From Nocardioides sp. NBC_00368 (GTDB lineage Bacteria; Actinomycetota; Actinomycetes; Propionibacteriales; Nocardioidaceae), in NCBI RefSeq assembly GCF_036090055.1, contig NZ_CP107970.1, forward strand, positions 3,908,501 to 3,972,500: a stretch of DNA of 64,000 bases. Direction: 5' to 3'. Shown here in pieces: positions 18,434-26,990 of the stretch. Position 1 is the stretch's first letter, and every line of letters starts with the position of its first letter. The translations under genes were made by a program, and so were the position numbers. Under the pieces are notes generated by a model. That model searched no databases and was not told the DNA's origin. It saw only the letters and a list, made by a program, of their open reading frames with translations.

Positions 18434-18449
18434 CGAAGGGCCCCGCCGT
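18434..18449. terminator. Left arm of a terminator stem split by the IS element
   Basis: CGAAGGGCCCCGCCGT, exactly complementary to ACGGCGGGGCCCTTCG at 19928-19943. Without the element and one CTAG, the arms would enclose a 24-nt loop just after the transglycosylase stop and serve both convergent genes. Confidence 0.8.
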
Positions 18450-18462
18450 CGGCGGATTCTAG

Positions 18463-19912
18463 GGGTCCTTGCAACACCTGATGACCTAAGTGGCTGTCAG
18501 TAGATCACGCAGACGCTCGGCTGGGGTATCCCAGTCGAGCGTTTTGCGTGGTCGGGCGTTGAGTTCCTGGGCGACGTGCTCGAGGTCTTCGGCCCCGTGG
18601 ATGGATAGGTCGGTGCCCTTGGGAAAGTACTGACGTAGCAGGCCGTTGGTGTTCTCGTTCGACCCGCGCTGCCACGGCGAGTGGGGGTCGCAGAAGTAGA
18701 CCGGTACGTTCGTGGCGACCGTGAACTGTTTGTGGGCGGCCATCTCGCAGCCTTGGTCCCAGGTCAACGAGCCACGCAGGTGGGCGGGAAGCGACCCGAT
18801 CAACGGAACCAGCACGTCACGGACTTCCTCGGCGGTGTGCCCGCCCGGGAGGTGTCCGAGCATCACGTATCGGGTGCTGCGCTCGACCAGGGTCACGATC
18901 GCGGACTCGCTGCGGGTGCCGACGATCAGATCGCCTTCCCAATGACCGGGCACAGCACGGTCCTCGACCTCTGGTGGCCGCTCAGAGATCATCACCATCG
19001 GGTCGATGAACCGCGGTGTGCGCTGGTCGGGCTGCTTGCGTGGTTTGCGGCGGGTGCGGCCAGTCCGCAGCGCTGCGGCCACCTCGCGCCGTAGACCGCC
19101 ACGGGCCTGGACGTAGATGGCTTGGTAGATCGTCTCGGCGCTCACACGCATGCTCTCGTCGTCGGGGAACTCTTTGACCAGAGCGTGGCAGATCTGCTCG
19201 GGCGACCAGTGCACCGCGAGCTTGCCGGTGACGAAATCGCGCAACCGACCGCCCGCAGCGAGCTTGCTGTGCTTCGGCCTGGCACGGTCTGTGGCCCAGC
19301 CCCGCTGAGCAGCGTAGGGACGGTAGACACCATCGACTGACCGGTTGTCCAGCTCCCGCTTGATCGTCGAGGCCGGCCGACCTAGCTGCCGCCCGATCTC
19401 GCGCAGCGAGGCCTTGTGCTGACGCAGGTCTGCGATCGTCTCGCGCTCTGCCAGTGTCAAGAACCGCGGATGCAGATCTGCTTCCAACACCGTCATCGCC
19501 GGCGCTCGCCGCGCATCCACGTGGGTGGTCATCCCCGTGTTGTAAACCACCCGACGCCCATCAGGACGAAGGCGCGAGCCGTTGCTCTTCCGGATCCCCT
19601 TGTCCCAGTCCTCAGCGGTCCGCTCGTGGATCCCAACCTGGGCAGCAGCTTCCCGCCGCCGAACCCCTGAGGAGCGAAGCCGGTCATACTCCGCACGCCC
19701 TGGATGCCCGCCCCTGCCGCCAGGCGTGCCCTGAGCACGCATCCCGGCCTTCCGCGCCCACGCATAGGCCGTGTTCCGGTTCATCCCGACCACACGCGCA
19801 GCCGCCGAGACACTGCCACCCTCACGATCCAGCGCCTCGAAGAACCGAACCTTCAACTCCGCAGACAACACGATCCCCGCAACTCCTGAAACTCAGGGTG
19901 TTGCGGGGATCG
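18463..19912 (-). mobile_element. IS30-family insertion sequence, apparently intact
   Basis: About 1.45 kb. Ends are related inverted repeats: left GGGTCCTTGCAACACCTGA, right (reverse complement) CGATCCCCGCAACACCCTGA. CTAG flanks both ends (18459-18462 and 19913-19916) and is a possible 4-bp target duplication. It carries one full transposase gene. A near-copy of the right end in opposite orientation (CGATCCCCGCAAC, 19871) makes a hairpin at the transposase start. Exact ends are inferred from repeats and the restored terminator. Confidence 0.85.
18486..19871 (-). CDS. IS30-family transposase
   Basis: 461 residues, uninterrupted. An extra N-terminal helix-turn-helix (about 15-40, SVSAAARVVGMNRNTAYAWA) precedes the IS30-type HTH (LTLAERETIADLRQHKASLR... 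about 133-172) and the DDE catalytic core: GHWEGDLIVG, SLTWDQGCEMA and PWQRGSNENTNGLLRQYFP supply the two Asp and the Glu. GTG start at 19871, at the base of the terminal hairpin, so translation or transcription may be tuned by that structure. Likely active or recently active because frame and ends are intact. Confidence 0.95.
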   Translation of the reverse strand: MLSAELKVRFFEALDREGGSVSAAARVVGMNRNTAYAWARKAGMRAQGTPGGRGGHPGRAEYDRLRSSGVRRREAAAQVGIHERTAEDWDKGIRKSNGSRLRPDGRRVVYNTGMTTHVDARRAPAMTVLEADLHPRFLTLAERETIADLRQHKASLREIGRQLGRPASTIKRELDNRSVDGVYRPYAAQRGWATDRARPKHSKLAAGGRLRDFVTGKLAVHWSPEQICHALVKEFPDDESMRVSAETIYQAIYVQARGGLRREVAAALRTGRTRRKPRKQPDQRTPRFIDPMVMISERPPEVEDRAVPGHWEGDLIVGTRSESAIVTLVERSTRYVMLGHLPGGHTAEEVRDVLVPLIGSLPAHLRGSLTWDQGCEMAAHKQFTVATNVPVYFCDPHSPWQRGSNENTNGLLRQYFPKGTDLSIHGAEDLEHVAQELNARPRKTLDWDTPAERLRDLLTAT

Positions 19913-19927
19913 CTAGAGCCCGTCGTC

Positions 19928-19943
19928 ACGGCGGGGCCCTTCG
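19928..19943. terminator. Right arm of the terminator stem split by the IS element
   Basis: ACGGCGGGGCCCTTCG, perfect complement of the arm at 18434-18449. It lies 16 bp beyond the stop of the TetR gene in the minus direction. Confidence 0.8.
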
Positions 19944-19959
19944 TGTTCTCGACGACTGA

Positions 19960-20679
19960 TCAGGCGGCGGGCTCGTCGTCCTCGTACTCGGTGACGAAGT
20001 CCAGGCCGGCCTCACGGACCGCGGGCAGGGAGGACGCGTCGGCGAGCAGGGAGCTGAGGTGGTAGTCGGCGACCGACTGGGCCAGGGCGTCCGAGCCGCC
20101 AGGGGCCCTCTCGTCCTCACGGCGGCCGTGCCACAGTCGGTGCTGGGCGCCTTCGTTGAGCGAGAGCAGCATCAGTGCGGTGGCTGCGGGATCGGTCTGG
20201 CGCAGCTCACCGCTGTCGACGCCCAGCTCGAGGAGCTGGGCGGCCGCGGCGCGGAGCTTGTCGCCGTCGTCCTCGAAGCCCGCGAAGACCTGCGGCTGAG
20301 CCAGCGCAGCCACCTCCAGCTCGTAGAAGTCGAGCGGGGCGGTGCACAGCTGGCGCACGTCGGTGTAGAGGAAGGCGTAGAGCCGCGAGGCGACCGGGCC
20401 GTCCTCCTCGAGAAGCTTCTCCGCGAGCGTCAGCGACTCGCGGTTCTTCTCCATCAAGGCGGAGAGGATCTCCTCCTTGGACTTGTAGTAGTAGTACATC
20501 GAGGACTGGCGCAGTCCGACGCACTCGGCGATCTGACTGATCGTGGTCGCGGCGACCCCTTGAGCGGTGAAGAGCCTGGATGCCTCTTTGAGGATCTCTT
20601 CGCGCGGATTCGCCGAATCGCGTCCACTGTTGCGCGGCCGACCGGTGCGCTTGGGGCTGCCCAACTCTCGATTGGTCAC
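19960..20679 (-). CDS. TetR family transcriptional regulator
   Basis: 239 residues. The N-terminal TetR DNA-binding domain runs about 28-75: EEILKEASRLFTAQGVAATTISQIAECVG followed by LRQSSMYYYYKSKEEIL. The C-terminal ligand domain is undefined and ends in an acidic tail. GTG 20679 is used; the first 25 residues are basic and poorly conserved-looking, so a later start is possible. Target and ligand are unknown; it is 66 bp upstream (in transcription) of nothing related, with hemB following on the other side. Confidence 0.85.
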   Translation of the reverse strand: MTNRELGSPKRTGRPRNSGRDSANPREEILKEASRLFTAQGVAATTISQIAECVGLRQSSMYYYYKSKEEILSALMEKNRESLTLAEKLLEEDGPVASRLYAFLYTDVRQLCTAPLDFYELEVAALAQPQVFAGFEDDGDKLRAAAAQLLELGVDSGELRQTDPAATALMLLSLNEGAQHRLWHGRREDERAPGGSDALAQSVADYHLSSLLADASSLPAVREAGLDFVTEYEDDEPAA

Positions 20680-20745
20680 AGGCTCGAGTCTACTCTCCGG
20701 ATATGTTCCACGTCACAGAGCTGGGCGGGCTGTCAGGCGAGAACG

Positions 20746-21729
20746 TCAGCCTCGCAGCCAGCCAGCTGCTTCGGTGGCCCAGTAGGTCAGAATGACGTCC
20801 GCGCCCGCCCTCTTGAAGGCGGTGAGTGTCTCCAGGATCGCCGGTTCGCGGTCGATCCAGCCGTTCGCGGCGGCGGCTTCCAACATCGCGAACTCTCCTG
20901 AGATGTTGTAGGCAGCCACCGGAACATCGACAGACTCACGCACTCGCTGGAGAACGTCGAGATACGGGAGCCCGGGCTTGACCATCACGATATCGGCGCC
21001 CTCGGCCACGTCAAGAAGCGCCTCGCGGACACCCTCCAGCGCATTGGCCGGATCCTGCTGATAGGTGCGTCGGTCGCCCTTGAGCGCGGAGTCGACCGCC
21101 TCACGGAAGGGGCCGTAGAAGGCGGAGGCGTACTTCGCGGAGTAGGCGAGGATCGAGACGTCGGTGTGACCGGCGCCGTCGAGGACGTCGCGAGTCACCG
21201 CGACCTGGCCGTCCATCATCCCGGACGGGCCGACCATGTCGACGCCGGCCTCGGCGTGGGCGATCGCCATCTGGGCGTAGATCTCGAGGGTCGCATCGTT
21301 GTCGACGGAGCCGTCCTCGGCCAGCACACCGCAGTGGCCGTGGTCGGTGAACTCATCGAGGCACAGGTCGCTCATCACCGTGAGCGCGTCGCCGACCTCG
21401 GAGACGACGTCGGCGATGGCCACGTTGAGGATGCCGTCGGGGTCCAGTGCGCCCGAGCCGACCGCGTCCTTCGTCTCCGGGACGCCGAAGAGCATGATCC
21501 CGCCGATACCGGCCGCCGCAGCCTCGGCCGCCGCCTTGCGCAGCGACTCGCGAGTGTGCTGGACCACGCCCGGCATGGTCGAGACCGGAACGGGCTCGCT
21601 GATCCCCTCGCGCACGAACGCGGGCAGGACCAGGTTGGCGGGACGTACGGCCGTCTCCGCGACCATCCGGCGCATGATCGGCGTGCGGCGCAGCCGGCGG
21701 GGACGGATCACGGGCTTCTCGATGCTCAT
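20746..21729 (-). CDS. hemB: Delta-aminolevulinic acid dehydratase (porphobilinogen synthase)
   Basis: Condenses two 5-aminolevulinate molecules to porphobilinogen. 327 residues; active-site lysine regions SILAYSAKYASAFYGPFREA and DIVMVKPGLPYLD are present. The metal-binding stretch reads SDLCLDEFTDHGHCGVL, i.e. Cys-x-Asp and a later Cys, a mix of the zinc (three Cys) and magnesium (Asp) types. ATG 21729. Separated from hemD by a 120-bp gap holding a 90-bp inverted-repeat element, so it may have its own promoter. Confidence 0.95.
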   Translation of the reverse strand: MSIEKPVIRPRRLRRTPIMRRMVAETAVRPANLVLPAFVREGISEPVPVSTMPGVVQHTRESLRKAAAEAAAAGIGGIMLFGVPETKDAVGSGALDPDGILNVAIADVVSEVGDALTVMSDLCLDEFTDHGHCGVLAEDGSVDNDATLEIYAQMAIAHAEAGVDMVGPSGMMDGQVAVTRDVLDGAGHTDVSILAYSAKYASAFYGPFREAVDSALKGDRRTYQQDPANALEGVREALLDVAEGADIVMVKPGLPYLDVLQRVRESVDVPVAAYNISGEFAMLEAAAANGWIDREPAILETLTAFKRAGADVILTYWATEAAGWLRG

Positions 21730-21752
21730 CGGTGCTCCTGGTTGTGGGGTGG

Positions 21753-21842
21753 ATGTTCGTCAAGGTATGCAGCCGAACAGCCACTCCCCTGGCGGAGTTC
21801 CGCACGGGATGTGACGGTTGGCCTGCATACCTTGACGAACAT
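21753..21842. repeat. 90-bp element with perfect 20-bp terminal inverted repeats
   Basis: ATGTTCGTCAAGGTATGCAG (21753-21772) and its exact reverse complement (21823-21842) enclose 50 bp. It fills the hemD-hemB gap. The layout (20-bp arms, short centre) resembles family A but the sequence differs apart from GTTCGT. Could be a MITE, a terminator or a leader structure of hemB. Confidence 0.85.
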
Positions 21843-21850
21843 ACGCAACC

Positions 21851-23536
21851 TCAGCTCGTACGCGAACGGCGGCGCGAGGCCGGGCGTCGGTCGGACGGCT
21901 TGGTGACCGGCAGACCCTGCTCGACCAGCGACGCACGACGTGCGGCCCCGAAGGCGGCGAGCGCCTCGGTGAGCGCTTCGATCGACGGCTCCGGCGACAT
22001 CACGTCGACGCGCAGGCCGTGCTCCTCTGCGGTCTTGGCGGTGGCCGGACCGATCGCCGCGATCACCGTGGAGGTGTGCGGCTTGCCCGCGATGCCGACC
22101 AGGTTGCGGACCGTGGACGAGGAGGTGAAGACCACCGCGTCGAACTTGCCCGTCTTGATCGCGTCGCGGGTCGGCGCGGGCGGCGGGGCCGCCCGGACGG
22201 TGCGGTAGGCGGTCACGTCGTCGCACTCCCAGCCGAGGTCGACCAGGCCGGCGATGAGGTTCTCGGTGGCGATGTCGGCGCGCGGGAGGAAGACCCGGTT
22301 GATCGGGTCGAGGTCCTCGTCGTACTCCGGCCACACCTCGAGCAGACCCGCGGCCGACTGGTTGTCGGTGTGCGGCACCAGGTCGGGACGCAGGCCCCAG
22401 GCCTCCAGCGCCTGCGCGGTCTTCTCGCCGACGGCGGCGATCTTCAGCCCGGAGAAGGCGCGGCAGTCCAGGCCGTACTCGTCGAACTTCTCGCGCACGG
22501 CACGCACCGCGTTGATCGAGGTGAAGGCGATCCAGTTGTAGCGGCCCTCGACCAGGCCGCGTACGGCCTTGTCCATCTGCTGCGGGTTGCGCGGCGGCTC
22601 GACGGAGATCGTCGGGACCTCCTCGGGCACGGCGCCGAAGCCCTTCAGCTTCAGCGACAGCGCCGGCGCCTGCTCCTTGGTGCGCGGCACCAGGACGCGC
22701 CAGCCGAAGAGCGGCTTCGTCTCGAACCACGAGAGCGTCTCACGCAAGTTGACCACCTTGCCGATCACCACGATCGCCGGCGGCGCCATCCGTGCGGCAC
22801 GAGCGTCGACGGCGATGTTCTCCAACGTCGACTCTACCGTCGCCTGCTCGGTCGTGGTGCCGACGCGGGTGATCGCGACCGGGGTCTTGGCCGAACGGCC
22901 CGCGGCGATGAGCTCCTTGGCGATGTCACCGATCATGCCGACACCGGAGAGGAGGACGAGCGTGCGGTTGTCCGCGTACTGGCTCCAGTCGATCTTCTCG
23001 TTGCAGGTGACGACCGCGACCTCTTGGTGGTCCTTGGTCGTCAGCGGGATGCCGGCGTAGGCGGGAACAGCCGACACCGACGAGACGCCGGGGACGATCT
23101 CGAAGCCGATGCCCGCCTTGGCGCAGGACTGCGCCTCCTCGGGGCCGGAGGCGTAGAGGAAGGGGTCGCCGGTCATCAGGCGCACGACGCGCTTGCCCAG
23201 CTTCGCCTGCTTGACGACGGCCTTGGCACGGGCGGCGTTGGCCAGCGGCTGGCCGTCCACGCCGAACCCGCCGTCGATGAACTCGGGTCCGATCGGTTCC
23301 GGGGTCTCTTCACCCTCGGCCGGCTCGACCGGCTCGGGGATGCCGAGTACGCCGCGCACCAATGATGCGTGCTCGGGGGCCTCGGTCACGACAACATCGG
23401 CCTGCTTCAACAGGTCGATCGCCCGTACCGTCAGCAGCTCAGGGTCACCGGGACCGCTGCCGACGAAGGACACCCAGCCCAGTGGGGTGGTCGAGCTGTG
23501 CTCGACCGTCTGCTCGGTGGTCTTTGCTCGGGTCAT
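21851..23536 (-). CDS. hemD: Bifunctional uroporphyrinogen-III methyltransferase / synthase
   Basis: 561 residues in two domains. Residues about 18-270 are a tetrapyrrole methylase (VSFVGSGPGDPELLTVRAIDLL, VVRLMTGDPFLY, GVSSVSAVPAYAGIPLT) that methylates uroporphyrinogen III towards siroheme/precorrin; about 280-540 are uroporphyrinogen-III synthase (LFGWRVLVPRTKEQAPALS, NWIAFTSINAVRAVRE, FDAVVFTSSSTVRNLVG). A basic tail RRPASRRRSRTS ends the protein. ATG 23536 overlaps the hemC stop by 4 bp. Fusion of this type is usual in actinobacteria. Confidence 0.95.
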   Translation of the reverse strand: MTRAKTTEQTVEHSSTTPLGWVSFVGSGPGDPELLTVRAIDLLKQADVVVTEAPEHASLVRGVLGIPEPVEPAEGEETPEPIGPEFIDGGFGVDGQPLANAARAKAVVKQAKLGKRVVRLMTGDPFLYASGPEEAQSCAKAGIGFEIVPGVSSVSAVPAYAGIPLTTKDHQEVAVVTCNEKIDWSQYADNRTLVLLSGVGMIGDIAKELIAAGRSAKTPVAITRVGTTTEQATVESTLENIAVDARAARMAPPAIVVIGKVVNLRETLSWFETKPLFGWRVLVPRTKEQAPALSLKLKGFGAVPEEVPTISVEPPRNPQQMDKAVRGLVEGRYNWIAFTSINAVRAVREKFDEYGLDCRAFSGLKIAAVGEKTAQALEAWGLRPDLVPHTDNQSAAGLLEVWPEYDEDLDPINRVFLPRADIATENLIAGLVDLGWECDDVTAYRTVRAAPPPAPTRDAIKTGKFDAVVFTSSSTVRNLVGIAGKPHTSTVIAAIGPATAKTAEEHGLRVDVMSPEPSIEALTEALAAFGAARRASLVEQGLPVTKPSDRRPASRRRSRTS

Positions 23537-24543
23537 GCGTTGTGCACCTTGTCCTGCTCGGGAGCGGTCTGGGGGGAACCGCCCGTGTCCATGACAGCCT
23601 GGCCTGGGTCCGCGGGATCGTCGGTCAGGTCTGCTGCACCCTCGGCGAGCATCTCCTCCGCGAGCCGGCGGCCGACGCCTGCGGCGTCGTCGAGCGGCCC
23701 CGATGCGGAGAGTCGAACCGAGAGCGAGCCGTCGAGTGAGAGCGCCACTGCCCGCACCCACAGCTCTGGTCCTTCCTCACCCTCCACCACGTCGGCGAGG
23801 GTCCCGATGGGCGCGGCACAGCCACCTTCGAGGGTGGCGAGCACCGCGCGTTCCGCCTCGACAGCAGCTCGGGTGGGCGCGTCGTCGAGGGAGGTCAGAA
23901 TCTTGCGTACGTCGGCGTCGGCGTCACCCTCGCGGCACTCGACCGCCAGGGCCCCCTGACCGGGCGCGGGCAGCACCTGGATCGGGTCGAGGACCTCGGT
24001 GACCTCGTCGAGGCGGTCGATGCGGGCGAGGCCGGCACGGGCGAGGACGACGGCGTCGAACTCCCCGGAGCGGACCTTGCCGATGCGGGTGTCCACGTTG
24101 CCGCGGATGCCGGCGAGCTCCAGGCCGAGGCCGAGGGCCTTGATCTGGGCCACGCGTCGAGGCGAGCCGGTGCCGACCCGCGAGCCCGGCGGGAGCTCGC
24201 CGAGGGTCAGGCCGTCCCGGGCCACGATCACGTCACGCGGGTCCTCGCGCGGCAGGATCGCGATCAGCTCGATGCCCTCTTCGGGGTAGGTCGGCAGGTC
24301 CTTGAGCGAGTGGACCGCGAGGTCGATCTCCTTGGCGTGGAGCGCGTCACGCAGCGCACTGACGAAGACGCCGGTCGAGTTCGCGCTGGTCAGCGGGGTG
24401 TTCGACGCCTGGGTGCGATCGCCGTCGGAGACGATCTCGACCAGCTCGACGATGTGGCCCTGGGCGCGGAGCATCTCCGCGACGAGGGTCGACTGGGTGA
24501 CGGCGAGCTGGGATCGGCGGGTGCCGAGGCGAAGAGTTCTCAT
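23533..24543 (-). CDS. hemC: Hydroxymethylbilane synthase (porphobilinogen deaminase)
   Basis: Polymerises four porphobilinogens into hydroxymethylbilane. 336 residues with LRLGTRRSQLAVTQS at the start and the cofactor-binding loop LEGGCAAPIG, whose Cys holds the dipyrromethane cofactor. The C-terminus carries about 30 extra residues beyond the usual end. ATG 24543 overlaps the hemA stop, and its stop overlaps hemD. Confidence 0.96.
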   Translation of the reverse strand: MRTLRLGTRRSQLAVTQSTLVAEMLRAQGHIVELVEIVSDGDRTQASNTPLTSANSTGVFVSALRDALHAKEIDLAVHSLKDLPTYPEEGIELIAILPREDPRDVIVARDGLTLGELPPGSRVGTGSPRRVAQIKALGLGLELAGIRGNVDTRIGKVRSGEFDAVVLARAGLARIDRLDEVTEVLDPIQVLPAPGQGALAVECREGDADADVRKILTSLDDAPTRAAVEAERAVLATLEGGCAAPIGTLADVVEGEEGPELWVRAVALSLDGSLSVRLSASGPLDDAAGVGRRLAEEMLAEGAADLTDDPADPGQAVMDTGGSPQTAPEQDKVHNA

Positions 24544-25835
24544 GAGTGGTCTCCTGGGACGTCGGCCCGGGTGACGGCCGAGACCGCGTCCTGGTCGAGT
24601 GCGAAGAGCTCGGCGAGAGCCGCGGCGTAGGACACCGCCCCGGTCTCGTTGGCGAGCTCCTTGACCCGGACGGTCGGCTCGTGGAGGAGCTTGTCGGCCA
24701 CGCGGCGTACGGTCCGGAGGACCTCGGCGCGGGTCGCCGAGTCGAGCTCGGGGAGACGACCGTCGAGTCGGGCCATCTCGGCGTCGACGACGCCGGTGGC
24801 CATGCTCCGCAGCGCGACGACGGTCGGCGTGACCGCGGACTGGCGACGGGCACTCAGGAAGGCCGCGACCTCCTGGGTGACGATGTCGCGGACCGCGAGC
24901 ACCTCCTTGCCGGCGGGCGAGGCGTGCAGCTCGTCGGCGAGGGCGGCCAGGTCGATCAGGGTCACGCCCGGGAGCGAGGCCGCGGCGGGGTCGATGTCGT
25001 GGGGCAGCGCGAGGTCGATCAGCGCGACCGGGTGGCTGCTGCGGTCGCCGACCATGTCGGCCGGGACGAGCAGCCCGCTGGCGCCCGCGCAGGTGATGAC
25101 GATGTCGGCGGCCGCGATCTCCTCGGCCAGCTTGTCGAGGGACGTCGCGCGTGCGGCGTACTCCTTGGCGAGGCGCTCGGCGTTGGCCGTGGTGCGGTTG
25201 ACCACGACGACGTCCGCGGCCCCCATCCGGGAGACGGTGGCGGTGGCCAGCCCGGCCATCGCACCGGCGCCGACGACGGCGACCCGCTTGCCGCGTACGT
25301 CACCCACGGCTCGGGCCGCCCGGCCCAGCGACGCCGTCACCAGTGAGGGTGCGGCCCGGTCGATGTCGGTCTCCGCGCGCGAGCGCTTGCCGACCCGGAG
25401 CGCCTGCTGGAACAGGCTGTTGAGCGCCGGTCCGACCGTGCCCATCTCCTGGCCGAGCTGCAGAGCGGCACGGGCCTGCCCGAGGATCTGTCCCTCGCCC
25501 ACGGCCATCGAGTCGAGCCCCGCGGCCACCTTGAACAGGTGGGAGACGGCGCCGTCGTCGTAGTGGACGTAGAGGTGCGGCAGCATCGTCTCGAGCGTCT
25601 GGCCGGCGCCCTCGATGATGCGGCGGGAGAGCTCCTCGACGGAGCCGTGGAAGCGCTCGACCTCGGTGTAGATCTCGAGGCGGTTGCAGGTCGCGATGAC
25701 CGCTGCCTCGCTGACGTGTTCACAACCAGCCACGTCGGTGAGGAGCTTCTGCAGACCGTCCGCGTCCACCGCCGCAGCCTCGAGCAGCGAGACCGGCGCA
25801 GAGTTGTGGGAGATTCCGACGACCAGAACACTCAT
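24540..25835 (-). CDS. hemA: Glutamyl-tRNA reductase
   Basis: First committed step of C5 heme synthesis: reduces glutamyl-tRNA to glutamate-1-semialdehyde with NADPH, the substrate of HemL (13659). 431 residues with the N-terminal VGISHNSAPVSLLE, catalytic Cys in VIATCNRLEIYTEV (about 50), and the NADP-binding GKRVAVVGAGAMAGLA near 185. ATG 25835 overlaps the rex stop by 4 bp, as in the rex-hemACD operon known from Streptomyces. Confidence 0.96.
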   Translation of the reverse strand: MSVLVVGISHNSAPVSLLEAAAVDADGLQKLLTDVAGCEHVSEAAVIATCNRLEIYTEVERFHGSVEELSRRIIEGAGQTLETMLPHLYVHYDDGAVSHLFKVAAGLDSMAVGEGQILGQARAALQLGQEMGTVGPALNSLFQQALRVGKRSRAETDIDRAAPSLVTASLGRAARAVGDVRGKRVAVVGAGAMAGLATATVSRMGAADVVVVNRTTANAERLAKEYAARATSLDKLAEEIAAADIVITCAGASGLLVPADMVGDRSSHPVALIDLALPHDIDPAAASLPGVTLIDLAALADELHASPAGKEVLAVRDIVTQEVAAFLSARRQSAVTPTVVALRSMATGVVDAEMARLDGRLPELDSATRAEVLRTVRRVADKLLHEPTVRVKELANETGAVSYAAALAELFALDQDAVSAVTRADVPGDHS

Positions 25836-26557
25836 GCGGTAATCCCTTCCTCGGAACCATTGTCCACCGTCTCGTCCGCCTCTGCAGCCTTGCGCGACTC
25901 GTGATACGCGAGGATCTGCAGCTCGATCGAGAGATCGACCTTGCGTACGTCGACACCCGGCGGCACGTTGAGCACCGCGGGCGCGAAGTTGAGGATGCTG
26001 CTGATGCCGGCCGTGACCATCGCGTCGGCCACGTCCTGGGCCGCGGTCGCAGGCACCGAGATGACGCCGATCGAGACCTGCTCGGCCGCGACGATCTCGG
26101 CCAGGTCGGCGAACGGCCGGACCTCGAGCCCGGCGACCGTGCGGCCCTGCATCTGCTCTGCCGCGTCCAGAAGGGCGACGGTGCGGAAGCCGCGGCTGCT
26201 GAAGCCGGAGAAGTTGGCGAGCGCCTGACCGAGGTTTCCGATACCGACGATGATGACCGGCCAGTCGTGGGTGACGCCGATCTCGCGGGCGATCTGGTAG
26301 CTCAGGTAGTCGACGTCGTAGCCGACCCCACGGGTGCCGTAGGAGCCCAGGTAGGAGAGGTCCTTGCGCAGCTTGGCCGAGTTGACCCCGGCGGCCGTGG
26401 CGAGCTCCTCGGAGGAGCAGGACGCGATGTTGCGCTCTGCGAGCGAGGTCAGCGCTCGGAGGTAGACCGGGAGCCGGGCGACGGTCGCCTCGGGGATGTC
26501 CCGGTGGGCGTCGTGGGCACCGCTGCCCTCGCCCGTATTCGTACTCCGTGCCGTCAC
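25832..26557 (-). CDS. rex: Redox-sensing transcriptional repressor Rex
   Basis: NAD(H)-responsive repressor of respiratory and heme genes. A winged helix (about residues 25-80 of this form: ATVARLPVYLRALTSL, VNSAKLRKDLSYLGSYGTRGVGYDV) is followed by a Rossmann domain with PVIIVGIGNLGQALANFSGF. GTG 26557 is preferred (AAAGAG upstream); the frame extends to GTG 26584 without a ribosome binding site. It begins the rex-hemA-hemC-hemD operon, so it probably represses its own operon when NADH is low. Confidence 0.93.
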   Translation of the reverse strand: MTARSTNTGEGSGAHDAHRDIPEATVARLPVYLRALTSLAERNIASCSSEELATAAGVNSAKLRKDLSYLGSYGTRGVGYDVDYLSYQIAREIGVTHDWPVIIVGIGNLGQALANFSGFSSRGFRTVALLDAAEQMQGRTVAGLEVRPFADLAEIVAAEQVSIGVISVPATAAQDVADAMVTAGISSILNFAPAVLNVPPGVDVRKVDLSIELQILAYHESRKAAEADETVDNGSEEGITA

Positions 26558-26637
26558 GCTCTGCTCTTTCAATGCCGGCGCCACAGACGGGGGCTTTTTA
26601 GCCCGGGATCGCCCTGCGGCTCAGCCACCATACGGAC

Positions 26638-26657
26638 TTTGTGACCGCGAGAACAAA
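26638..26657. promoter_or_regulatory. Candidate Rex operator
   Basis: TTTGTGACCGCGAGAACAAA has TTTGT/ACAAA arms with a 10-bp centre. Rex sites are TTGTGA-N6-TCACAA-like, so the right half is degenerate. It lies about 80 bp before rex. Support is position plus partial match. Confidence 0.35.
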
Positions 26658-26735
26658 CTCGCAGAGCGTCGGCTAGCACACGTGTTTGCGGAGTTGTCAG
26701 AGGGGGGTTGTTCAGGGTATTGGGCCGATCGACAG

Positions 26736-26975
26736 TTATTCTGGGGAGCGCGCCAGCGCTGCCCTCAGTCGCTCCTCGGACACACGCCAGAAGTCGTGCT
26801 GCTTCCCGTCGACGTACGTCACCGGCACCTCGTTCGTGAAGCGCTCGCGCAGCTCCTCGTCGGCGTCTATGTCGACCTCGGTGTAGTCGTCCCCGACCAC
26901 CGTCTCGACGACCAGCCTCGCCTCGTCGCACAGATGGCAGCCCTGACGGGTGTAGAAGGTCACACGCGGTTCCAT
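26736..26975 (-). CDS. Glutaredoxin-like thiol-disulfide protein
   Basis: 79 residues, a compact thioredoxin fold with the redox motif YTRQGCHLCDEARLVV (CxxC at 13-16) and cis-Pro region NEVPVTYVDG. It belongs to the small glutaredoxin/DUF836 group found beside rex-hem operons in actinobacteria. ATG 26975. A long structured palindrome lies immediately upstream (26991-27159) and could be in its 5' leader. It is separated from rex by 150 bp. Confidence 0.9.
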   Translation of the reverse strand: MEPRVTFYTRQGCHLCDEARLVVETVVGDDYTEVDIDADEELRERFTNEVPVTYVDGKQHDFWRVSEERLRAALARSPE

Positions 26976-26990
26976 CCGACCATCTTGGCA

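Noticed and set aside
26599..26610. Rho-independent terminator GGGCT-AAAA-AGCCC after the glutaredoxin gene
   Set aside because: The stem is only 5 bp and no T-run follows on the minus strand.
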